Below the pieces are notes generated by a model. The model searched no databases and was not told where the DNA came from. It saw nothing but the letters and a program-made list of their open reading frames with translations. Shown here in pieces: positions 32,515-64,000 of a DNA stretch of 64,000 nt. Every line of letters begins with the position of its first letter. Within the stretch, counting starts at the first letter, position 1. This stretch comes from Aquila chrysaetos chrysaetos. Taxonomy: Eukaryota > Chordata > Aves > Accipitriformes > Accipitridae. A program made the translations under genes and the position numbers. Where the stretch lies: assembly GCF_900496995.4 (NCBI RefSeq), contig NW_024470389.1, positions 124,001 to 188,000 of the forward strand, written 5' to 3'.

Positions 32515-33176
32515 CAGCCCCATATATGGCCACGGGGCGAAGGTGCCCCCGGCCCCACTGGCGTCACGAGCTGATCGGGTGTCGGGGGGGGTCCCAAAAA
32601 TATCCCATTGTGGGGGGAGGGGGGGGCCCACCTGTCCTTTGTCTGTCTGTCCCCTCCCCCCCACCCCGGGCCTTTTGTCTTGCCTCATCCATCCCATAAT
32701 AAACCGGGGGGGGGGGGCTATAGGGGGCCCCTATGGGGCTGGGGGGGGGGTCTATGGGGCTGGGGGGGTTCTAGGGGGGGGAGATATGGGGGTCCTATAG
32801 GGGAGATATGGGGGTCCTATGGGGCTGGGGGGGGCTTCTATGGGGCTGGGGGGGGCTGTGGGGGGTCCTATAGGGGAGATATGGGGGTCCTATGGGGCTG
32901 GGGGGGGCTATGGGGCTGGGGGGGAGTTATAGGGGTCCTATAGGGGAAATATGGGGGTCGTATGGGGTTGGGGGGGGCTATGGGGCTGGGGGGGTGCTAT
33001 GGGGCTGGGGGGGGCCCTATAGATCTATGGGGGGTCCCTGTGTCCCCACGGGGCGGGGGTGGCCTTGAGGTGGCCCCGTCCGTGTCCCCCCCCCCCCCGT
33101 GGGTGACGTGGTTGGGGGGGGGGAGGGGGGATATAAGGGGGGTCCCCCCGGGCGGTGCCCGCAGACCCACGGGCAG
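32515..33176 (+). promoter_or_regulatory. MYH7 promoter and noncoding exon 1
   Basis: A perfect CArG box CCATATATGG lies at 32520-32529. A TATA-like ATATAAG lies at 33131-33137 in a G-rich context. About 30 bp downstream, CAGACCCACGGGCAG ends at 33176 in a donor GTGGGG, a plausible first exon of 15-20 nt. A MYH6-side candidate exon (57259-57273) has the similar string CAGACCCACAGGCTGCAG. Between CArG and TATA lies a small GCTATGGGGCTGGGGGG array (32700-33020). SRF/CArG control of cardiac myosin genes is established; use here is inferred. Confidence 0.6.
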
Positions 33177-33179
33177 GTG

Positions 33180-34985
33180 GGGCAGGGGGAACTGGGAGCA
33201 CTGGGAGGGACTGGGAGGGGGCTACGGGGGAACTGGGAAGGCACTGGGAGAGGGCTATGGGGGAATTGGGAGGGCACTGGGAGGGTCTGGGGGGACTGGG
33301 AGGGATTGGGAGGGTCTAGGGGGGAACTGGGAGGGACTGGGAGGGTCAAGGGGGGAACTGGGAGGGCACTGGGAGGGTCGAGGGGGGAACTGGGAGGGCA
33401 CTGGGAGGGTCTAGGGGGGGAACTGGGAGGGACTGGGAGGGTCTAGGGGGAACTGGGAGGGACTGGGAGGGTCTATGGGGGAACTAGGAGGGCACTGGGA
33501 GGGTCTAGGGGGGAACTGGGAGGGACTGGGAGGGTCTAGGGGGGGAACTGGGAGGGCACTGGGAGGGTCTATGGGGGGACTGGGAGGATCTGGGGGGAAC
33601 TGGGAGGGACTGGGATGAGACTGGGAGGGTCTATGGTGGAACTGGAATGAGACTGGGAGGGTCTATGGGGGAACTGGGAGGGACTGGGATGTGTGGGGGA
33701 GGGCATTGCAGGAATCCTGGGGGATACTGGGACATACTGGATGGTACCAGGAGGTTACTGGGGAAGTACTGGTGGGGCTTGGGGGGGGATGCTGGATATA
33801 CTGGGACATACTGGGACATACTGGGGGGGTGGTTGTGTCCTGGACCAGGACCAGAGACTCCCGAGTCAGCACCGTGTGTCCTCCCCGACCCTGAGACCAC
33901 AGAGAGAGGTGGGGCTGGGCACTGGGAGCACTGGGAGGGACTGGGAGGGAACTGGGGGGCACGAGGAGGGACTGGGAAGGGGTCTATGGGGGAACTGGGG
34001 GGAACTGGGAGGACACTGGGAGGGACTGGGGGGGGGAACTGGGAGGGACCGGGAGGGATGGGGTGGTACTGGTGGGTACTGGGAGGTGCTGGGGTGGGTT
34101 AAAGGGCAGGCACCATAAGGTACTGGGGAAATTGGGCTGAACTGGGGAGGAACTGGGAGCACTGGGGAGGAACCTGGAATGGGGATGGGGAGCAACTGGG
34201 AGCACTGGGGAGGAACGGGAGATGATGGGACCACCAAGGAAGGACTTGGGATGGGGTCAACCTGGAAGGAACTGGTTAAACTGGGAAGGAACTGGGAGAA
34301 CTAGGAAGGAACTCAGAGCATTGGGGAGGGACTTGGGATGGGGATGGGTCAAGCAGGAGCAACTGGGAGCACTGGGGAGCAACTGGGAGCACTGGGGAGG
34401 AATGGGAGATGATGGGACCACCAAGGAAGGACTTGGTGGGGTCAACTGGGGAGGAACTGGGAGAACTGGGAAGGAACTGGGAGGAATGGAGGAGGGTTGG
34501 GAGATGGACTCAGGATGGAGATGGGTCAACCAGGGGGAACTGGGAGAACTGGAGAAGACTGGGAGATGATGGGTCCACCAAGGAAGGACTTGGGATGGGG
34601 TCAACCGGGGAGGAACTGGGAGCACTGGGGGAGGGACTGGGAGAACTGGGAGAACTGGGAAGGAGCTGGGAGCACTGGGGAGGAAGGGAGAAGGGTTGGG
34701 AGATGGACTTGGGCTGGAGATGGGTCAACTAGGGGGAACTGGGAGAACTGGAGAAGACCAGGAAATGATGGGCCCACCAAGGACTTGGGGTGGGGTCAAC
34801 TGGGGAGGAACTGGGAGCACTGGGGAGGAACTGGGAGCACTGGGAAGCAACTGGGAGCACTGGGGAGGAAGGGAGAAGGGTTGGGAGATGGACTCGGGCT
34901 GGAGATGGGTCCACTAGGGAGAACGGGAGAAGACCGGGCAATGATGGGCCCACCAGGGACTTGGGATGGGGTCAACTGGGAAGGA
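33180..34985. repeat. GGAACTGGGAGG arrays in the MYH7 5'-UTR introns
   Basis: 33180-33680 repeats GGGGAACTGGGAGGGACTGG with GTCTATGG or GTCTAGGG spacers. 34100-34985 repeats AACTGGGAGCACTGGGGAGG within a higher-order unit of about 160 bp carrying GATGATGGGACCACCAAGG and GGAGATGGGTCAAC. Confidence 0.9.
33835..33910 (+). other. Candidate MYH7 noncoding exon 2
   Basis: This is the only non-repetitive island in the 5'-UTR intron block. It includes AGACTCCCGAGTCAGCACCG and ends near a GAGAGAG|GTGGGG donor-like site. Mammalian MYH7 also has a second noncoding exon, so this is the best candidate. The acceptor is unclear. Confidence 0.35.
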
Positions 34986-35035
34986 ACTGGGAGAACTGGA
35001 GGATCTGAGGCCCCCCTGCCCCGCCCAGCTCCGCC

Positions 35036-52145
<17,110 letters not shown>

Positions 52146-52149
52146 GGTC

Positions 52150-53575
52150 CGGGAGGGATGGACGTTCTTTAAGAAGGAAATCTTAACGGCTCAGGACCAG
52201 GCTATTCCCCCGCGCCGCGAGTCGAACCGCCGAGGAAAACGACCGGCCTGGCTGAACGGGGAGCTTTTGCTGGGAGTCAGGAAAAAAAGGAGAGTTTATC
52301 ATCTCCGGAGGAAAGGGCGGGCAAGTTGGGAGGAGTACGGGGATCTTGTGAGGTCATGCAGAGAGGAAATTAGAAAGGCAGAAGCTCGGCTAGAACTAAA
52401 TCTGGCCACTGCCGTAAGGGACAACCAAAAAGGTTTTTACAAAGACGTTAACAGTAAAAAGAATCCCAAGGAGAAGATCTATCCTTTAATGGGTACAGAA
52501 GGGGACGTCGCCACCAGAGGTGAGGAAGAGGCCGAGGTGCTTCACGCCGCCTTTGCCTCAGTCTTTAATCGGGAGACCGGTCATCCTCAGGGTACCCCGC
52601 CCCTGAGCTGGAAGGTGAGGATGAAGAGCAGAACATCCCCCTTCATCCAGGAGGAATTAGTCAGGGACCTCCTACGCCGTCTGGACACTCACGGATCTAT
52701 GGGACCCGGCGGGATCCGTCCAAGAGTACTGAGGGAACTGGCAGGTCCTGCTCGGCCAACCTGATCTCCTCCTGTGACCATGTGACCCGCCTAGCGGATG
52801 AGGGAAAGGCCGTGGACGTTGTCTACCTGCACTTCAGCAAGGCCGTTGACGCCGTCTCTCATGGCATGCTCCTGGAGAAGCTGGCGGCTCCTGGCCCGGG
52901 CGAGTGTCCTCTTCGCTGGGTGAAACGCCGGCCGGACGGCCGAGCCCAGAGGGTTGCGGTGATGAAGAGTTAAATCTGGTTGGGGAACGGTCACGAGTGG
53001 TGTTCCCCAGGGCTCGGGGTTGGGCCGGTTCTGTTTAATGTCTTTATCCATGACCTGGATGATCTTTATCCATGACCTGGATGATCTTTATCGATGACCT
53101 GGACGATCTTTATCGATGACCTGGATGATCTTTATCCATGACCTGGATGATCTTTATCGATGATCTGGATGATCTTTATCCATGACTTGGATGATCTTTA
53201 TCGATGACCTGGATGATCTTTATCCATGACCTGGATGATCTTTATCGATGATCTGGATGATCTTTATCCATGACTTGGATGATCTTTATCAATGACCTGG
53301 ATGATCTTTATCCATGACCTGGATGATCTTTATCCATGACCTGGACGAGAAGATCGAGCGCACCCCCGGCAAGTTTGGTGACGACGCCAAGTTGGGAGGG
53401 AGGGTCGATCCGCTGGAGGGTAGGGAGGATCTCTGGGGGGATCTGGACAGGCTGGGCCCACGGGTTGAGGCCAATCGTACGAGGTTCACCAAGGCCGAGG
53501 GCCGGGTCCCGCGCTCGGGTCGCACCGACCCCGCGCAGCGCTACCTTTTTTCTGAAAGAGACATTTAACAGATTT
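52150..53575 (+). mobile_element. CR1 LINE fragment (reverse-transcriptase ORF, 5'-truncated and broken)
   Basis: Translated plus-strand segments match the CR1 RT-endonuclease ORF. KGRASWEEYGDLVRSCREEI and KKGFYKD-like segments (here QKGFYKDV) come first, then AEVLHAAFASVFN and PGGIRPRVLREL (to about 52760). Next are VDVVYLHFSKAVDAVSHGML (52810 onward, a decayed form of the RT core), GVPQGSGLGPVLFN-like residues near 53000 in another frame, and KFGDDAKLGGRVDPLEGRED (53360 onward). Stops and frame changes disable it. The catalytic FADD-type motif is changed to FGDD. A 22-bp minisatellite (53040-53345) has expanded inside it. It lies between the two myosin genes and contributes no known function. 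Confidence 0.87.
53040..53345. repeat. 22-bp minisatellite inside the CR1 element
   Basis: About 14 copies of GATCTTTATCCATGACCTGG plus AT (variants TATCGATGA, ACTTGGATGA). The unit matches the CR1 codons that read FIHDLDD, so it arose from the LINE sequence itself. Confidence 0.93.
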
Positions 53576-54500
53576 ATCTCGCCGTCCAGCTGTCTGCGAA
53601 CGGGCAGACTCACCGCCGTGTGCCGACCTCCGAGAACTCGCCGAACGAAAACCGTGTCAACGCGGAGAGAAGCGGCCGCTTGCACAGCAGCCGCTGTTGG
53701 CGCGGCCCAAGCGGCCATCGTTAGCGCAAAGCAGGACGTGGAAAACGGTCGAGAACAATAATAGTGAACAATCCTTTCCGAAGGTACCCAAACAAGCGCC
53801 GACTCGAGGCTACAAACTCGGCGCAAATCGGGGTTTCCGGAGCGTACGGCCGGAGCGTTAAGACACAAACGCGCGCCATATTCTTCATTTAACGTCACCG
53901 AGAGGTTCTCGCCGAGAGCGACGCCTCTCCGGCCCAACGCGCCGGGACCGCCGGCGAGGCGACGCCTCGAGCCCCGGCTTCGGTTTCGGGCCCCTCGCTA
54001 CGGGAAAGACGTCGAGGTGCCGGAGCGCGTCCGGAGAAGGGCGCCCGAGCTGGCGAAGGGGCTGGAGCGCAAGGAGAAGGGGCTGGAGAGCCGGCGAGGG
54101 GCGGCTGAGGGACCCGGGGCGGCTCGCTCGGGAGAAGAGGAGGCCGAGGGGAGACCTCGCCGCTCTCGCGACGCCCCGAGAGGAGGTCGCGGCGAGGGGG
54201 GTGCCGCGCTCTGCTCTCGGGTAACCGGGGGTAGGAGAGGAAGCGGCCGCGAGCCGTGCCGGGGCAGGTTTGGGTCGGATTCGGGGAAAAACGTTCCTGC
54301 CGCGAGGGCGGTCAGCCGCCGGACCAGGCTGCCCGGGGCACTCGGTGATCTCGACGGGCTCGTCCGACCTCGACGAGCCTCCGATTCTCCGTCCTCCCCG
54401 CCCCCGCCCCCCCCCCGGGTCCGTCCCCCTCCCCCGCTCTCGCCGCCCCGTGACCGACCCCGGGGGACGCGGGACCGCGGCCGTGGGGGGAGGGGCTCCA
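53576..54500. other. CpG-dense orphan stretch in the MYH7-MYH6 spacer
   Basis: Non-repetitive, very CpG-rich DNA. The left part (53576-54000) is balanced in base composition; the right part (54000-54500) is extremely GC-rich. No recognisable exon, promoter motif set or conserved frame. Open frames here have no family resemblance. Confidence 0.55.
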
Positions 54501-54519
54501 CAGGGGCCCCGGCGGGTCC

Positions 54520-55745
54520 CGTGGGTCTCGGTGGGGCCCTATGGGGGCTCTGTGGGCTCTATAGGGCATCTGTGGGGCTCTATAGAGGATCTATGGGGCC
54601 CTATAGGGGCTCTATGGGCTCTCTGGGGTCTCTCTGGGGCCCTATAAGGGCTGTATGGGGCTCTATAGAGTCTCTATGGGCTCAATAGGGCATCTGTGGG
54701 GCAGTATAGGGCATCTATGGGGCCCTATAGGGGCTCTCTGGGTTCTATAGGGTCTCTATGGGCTCAATAGGGCATCTGTGGGGCAGTATAGGGCATCTAT
54801 GGGGCCCTATAAGGGCTGTATGGGGCTCTATAGGGTCTCTATGGGCTCAATAGGGCATCTGTGAGGCTCTATAGGGGATCTATGGGCTCTCTAGGGCATC
54901 TATGGCGCTCTCTAGGGCATCTATGAGGCTCTATAGGGGCTCTGTGGGCTCTATGGGGGCTCTGTGGGCTCTATAGGGCATCTGTGGGGCTCTATGGGGG
55001 CTCTGTGGGGCTCTATAGGGTCTCTCTGGGTTCTATAGGGTCTCTATGGGCTCAATAGGGCACCTGTGGGGCAGTATAGGGCATCTATGGGGCCCTATAG
55101 GGGCTCTATGGGCTCTCTAGGGCATCTATGGGGCTCTATAGGGGCTCTGTGGGGCTCTATAGGGTCTCTAGGGCATCTATGGGGCTCTCTAGGGCATCTA
55201 TGGGGCTCTATAGGGCATCTATGGGGCTCTATGGGCCCCTATAGGGTCTCTCAGGGGCTCTATAAGGTCTCTATGGGCTCTCTAGGGCATCTATGGGGCC
55301 CTATAGGGGATCTATGGCCTCTCTAGGGCATCTATGGGGCTCTCTAGGGCATCTATGGGGCCCTATAGGGGATCTATGGCCTCTCTAGGGCATCTATGGG
55401 GCTCTCTAGGGCATCTATGGGGCTCTATGGGCCCCTATAGGGTCTCTAAGGGGCTCTCTAAGGTCTCTACGGGCTCTATAGGGCATCTATGGGGTCTCTA
55501 GGGCATCTATGGGGCTCTCTAGGGCATCTGTGGGGCCCTATAGGGGATCTATGGCCTCTCTAGGGCATCGATGGGGCTCTCTAGGGCATCTGTGGGGCCC
55601 TATATGGGTTCTATGACCTCTCTAGGGCATCTATGGGGCTCTCTAGGGCATCTATGGGGCCCTATAGGGCATCTATGGGGCTCTATGGGCCCCTATAGGG
55701 TCTCTGAGGGGCTCTATAAGGTCTCTATGGGCTCTCTAGGGCATC
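54520..55745. repeat. GGGGCTCTATAGGGCATCTA array, MYH7-MYH6 spacer
   Basis: About 17-20 bp units (CTCTCTAGGGCATCTATGGG, CCCTATAGGGGATCTATGG) with a higher-order unit of roughly 110-150 bp visible from 55090 to 55745. Confidence 0.93.
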
Positions 55746-55814
55746 TATGGGGCAGAGGGGGGTTCTATGGGGCACAAGGGGGGGAGGGACTCGGCTCGGC
55801 CCTCCCCCCCCCGC

Positions 55815-56650
55815 GGGAATGTGTCACCCCGTGCGTCGCGGGGACACTTGTCACCTCCCCGATGACAAAGTGGACGCCGTGTTCGGGGCCGGCTGCCAGC
55901 CCCCCCCCCTCCTCCTCCTGCTCCCATCCCAGCCCCACGGCCGGCCCCACGGCGCCTCGTTCGGGAGGGGAACGAGATAACGAATCCCCCCACCATGTCC
56001 CGATATAGACCTGGCAGCGCGAGGTGTCACCACCCCGCGGGTGATGGGACATTGGCCAGGGATTGCCGGCGTCCCAGCCCCATAGACACCCCACACATCA
56101 GGCATCCCAGGCGTCCCAGCCCCATAGACACCCCACACATCAGGCATCCAGGCATCCCAGCCCCATAGACACCCCACAGATAGAGGAATGAGGCGTCCCA
56201 GCCCCATAGACACCCCACACATAGGGGTCCCAGGTGTCCCAGCCCCATAGACACCCCACACATAGAGGAATGAGGCGTCCCAGCCCCATAGACACCCCAC
56301 ATGTCGGGGTCCCAGGGGGTCCAGCCCCATAGAGACCCCACACATAGGGGAATGAGGCGTCCCAGCCCCACAGACACCCCACACATAGGGGTCCCAGGGT
56401 TCCAGCCCCACAGACACCCCCCACATCCCACCCCTCGCTCTGCCCCATAGATCACGCTGCAGGGTGGGTACGTGGGGCCAGCACGCCTGGAGCCCCAGAG
56501 GGACGCCGTGGGGCTGGGGAAGGGGGGGGGGCTGCCCCCCCTCCTCCTCCTCCCCCCCCTCCCTTATCAGCCCCCCCCCCAGGAATGCTCCTCCCCCCCC
56601 CCTGCCCCACGGCGCCCTATAAAGGCCGTGGGGCTGAGGGGCCGCGGTAG
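55815..56650 (+). promoter_or_regulatory. MYH6 promoter region: GATA, M-CAT and TATA, with distal candidate elements
   Basis: Proximal: an inverted GATA site CTTATCAG at 56563-56570; AGGAATG (reverse complement of the M-CAT/TEAD motif CATTCCT) at 56581-56587; CTATAAAGG TATA at 56617-56625, predicting a start near 56650. Distal: GGAATGT at 55816-55822; GGGACACTTGTCACCTCCCC at 55841-55860, whose reverse strand contains AGGTGACA, the half-site of the known alpha-MHC thyroid response element; AGATAA at 55975-55980. An array of AGCCCCATAGACACCCCACA units (56075-56425) separates the two blocks. Confidence 0.65.
56075..56425. repeat. CCCAGCCCCATAGACACCCC array in the MYH6 promoter region
   Basis: About nine units of 33-45 bp, CCCAGCCCCATAGACACCCC plus ACACATAGGGGTCCCAGG or AGGAATGAGGCGT variants. 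Several copies carry GGAATGAGG, which begins with the TEAD-like GGAATG word. Confidence 0.92.
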
Positions 56651-56739
56651 GTCCCGGCGTGGGGCAGAGAGAGAGAGAGAGAGGGTGGGGGGGATGTGGG
56701 GTGCGGATCTGGGGGGCAGAGGGGGGATATGGGGGGGAT

Positions 56740-57200
56740 ATGGGGTGTACAGGGGGGCTATGGGGCACGGGGGGCTATGGGGCACAAAGGGGGTCTCTAA
56801 GGCATAAGGATCTATGGGGCACAGGGGGGATATGGGGTGTACAGGGGGGCTATGGGGCACAGGGATCTATGGGGGCACAAGGATCTATGGGGTGCAGGGA
56901 TCCATGGGGCACGGGGATCTATGGGGCACCCGGGGGGCTATGGGGCACAAAGGGGGTCTATAAGGCATAAGGATCTATGGGGCACAGGGGGACTATGGGG
57001 CACAAAGGGGGGGCTGTGGGGCTCACAGGGAGGGCTATGGGGCACAAAGGGGGTCTATGGGGCACGGGGATCTATGGGGCACAGGGAGGCTATGGTGTGC
57101 ACGGGGGGGTTATGGGGCACAAGGAGGGTCTATAAGGCATAAGGAACTATGGGGCACTGGGATCTATGGGGCGCAGGGATCTATGGGGTGCATGCATCCA
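56740..57200. repeat. CTATGGGGCACAGGG array, MYH6 5'-UTR intron
   Basis: Words GGCTATGGGGCACAAAGG and GATCTATGGGGCACAGGG repeat with a longer unit of about 130 bp (TCTATAAGGCATAAGGA marks copies near 56795, 56970 and 57130). Confidence 0.92.
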
Positions 57201-57258
57201 TGGGGCGCAGCCCTCCCCTCCCCACGCCCCCCCAAGCTCCCTCCAGCTTACTTGCCAG

Positions 57259-57273
57259 ACCCACAGGCTGCAG
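57259..57273 (+). other. Candidate MYH6 noncoding exon
   Basis: CTTACTTGCCAG resembles an acceptor and is followed by ACCCACAGGCTGCAG and a consensus donor GTGAGG. The string resembles the MYH7 exon 1 end at 33162-33176. It is in the one non-repetitive gap (57205-57300) between arrays. The call rests on similarity and splice sites only. Confidence 0.4.
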
Positions 57274-57359
57274 GTGAGGACGGCGCCGTGGGGCAGAGTG
57301 GGGCTGGGCGCTTCGGGGGGGGGGGTCTGGGATAGGGGCGCAGGCGTCGCTATAGGCTC

Positions 57360-57950
57360 GGCGCATCGCTATGGGGCGGGGGGGGGGGGGGTTGCATGTG
57401 GGGCTGGGGGTGGCTATAGGGGTCCAGGCATGGCTATGGGGGTCCGGGCATGGGGCCAGACGTCGCTATGGGGCCAGACGTCGCTCTGGGGGGTCCGGGC
57501 ATCGCTATGGGGCAGGAGAGGTTCTGCGTGTGGGTGGGGTGGGGTGGCTGTAGGGGTCCGGGCATGGGGCCAGACGTCGCTCTGGGGGTCAGAGCATCAC
57601 TATGCGGGTCTGGGCGTGGGGTCAGACATTGCTATGGGGGTCCGAGCATTGCTATGGGGCAGGGGGGGGCCTGTGTGTGGGCTGGGGGGTGTCTATAGGG
57701 GGTCCAGGCATCGCTATGGGGCAGGAGAAGGTCTGTTTGTGGGGCTGGGGGTGGCTGTAGTGGTCCGGGCATGGGGCCAGACGTCGCTATGGGGCCAGGA
57801 CGTTGCTCTGGGGGTCCGGGCATCGCTATGGGGCAGGAGAGGTCTGTTTGTGGGGCTGGGGGTGGCTGTAGGGGGTCCGGGCATCGCTATGGGGCAGGAG
57901 AAGGTCTGTTTGTGGGGCTGGGGGTGGCTGTAGGGGTCCCGGCTCGTCTC
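57360..57950. repeat. GGGTCCGGGCATCGCTATGG array, MYH6 5'-UTR intron
   Basis: Units of 60-75 bp combine GGTCCGGGCATCGCTATGGG, GCAGGAGAGGTCTGTTTGTG and GGGCTGGGGGTGGCTGTAG, just upstream of the first coding exon. Confidence 0.92.
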
Positions 57951-58063
57951 TGGGGGTCTCCGCCCGGCGAGGGGAGTCGGGGCGGGGGGGGCTGGGCGCT
58001 ATGGGGCCGTCCCGCGGCCGTAGGGGCCCCCCCCCGTGACGCGGGGCCTCGCCGTGGGTCAGG

Positions 58064-64000
<5,937 letters not shown>

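Noticed and set aside
29720-35035. NRL or another gene between PCK2 and MYH7
   Set aside because: No bZIP-like or other coding exon could be found; the interval is promoter, AT-rich spacer and arrays.
54017-54688. 223-codon ORF starting MPERVRRRAPELAKG
   Set aside because: Extreme GC composition, Arg/Pro/Gly-rich, runs into the CTATAGGGG array, no homology recognised.

Overview
The window looks like a gene-dense, GC-rich piece of a bird genome, probably a microchromosome or dot chromosome. The reasons are vertebrate genes with very short introns, a decayed avian-type CR1 LINE, and minisatellites filling almost every intron and spacer. Four protein-coding genes can be assembled exon by exon: DCAF11 (minus strand, 0.4-13.6 kb), PCK2 (minus, 14.4-29.7 kb), a complete cardiac myosin heavy chain of MYH7 type (plus, 33.1-50.8 kb), and the 5' part of a second one of MYH6 type (plus, 56.6 kb to the right edge, where it is cut).

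Layout. DCAF11, a WD40 substrate receptor of CUL4-DDB1 ubiquitin ligases, has 13 coding exons; its promoter region holds a cluster of CCAAT boxes (13.66-14.12 kb). PCK2, mitochondrial PEP carboxykinase, follows in the same orientation. It has a 1.1 kb repeat-bearing 3' UTR, ten coding exons totalling 637 codons plus stop, a 5'-UTR intron, and a CpG-rich promoter with four NRF1-type palindromes (29.9-30.1 kb). An AT-rich and then purine-rich spacer leads to the MYH7 promoter (CArG box at 32520, TATA at 33131). MYH7 has 39 coding exons (1937 aa after ten single-base corrections) and ends with KGLNEE and a poly(A) signal at 50837. The MYH7-MYH6 spacer holds arrays, a CR1 fragment with an internal 22-bp minisatellite, a CpG-dense orphan stretch, and a promoter with GATA, M-CAT and TATA motifs (56.56-56.62 kb). 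MYH6 exons then run to the edge.

How the genes relate. MYH7 and MYH6 are head-to-tail paralogs encoding sarcomeric motors. Several of their introns are identical or share the same repeat array, which points to recent gene conversion. The MYH6-type gene lacks one intron that MYH7 keeps. DCAF11 and PCK2 are neighbours in mammals too, but there they lie several hundred kb from MYH6/MYH7 as I recall; here the two blocks abut and no NRL gene is visible beside PCK2.

Quality. I find about 19 single-base indels in otherwise clean coding exons, with intact splice sites and no base-substitution nonsense codons seen. I read these as assembly errors in difficult GC-rich sequence, not pseudogenes. No rRNA, tRNA or CRISPR was seen. 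I recognise no new enzyme or defence system. The unusual content is the intron-specific repeat architecture, the conversion tracts, the intron loss and several regulatory clusters.
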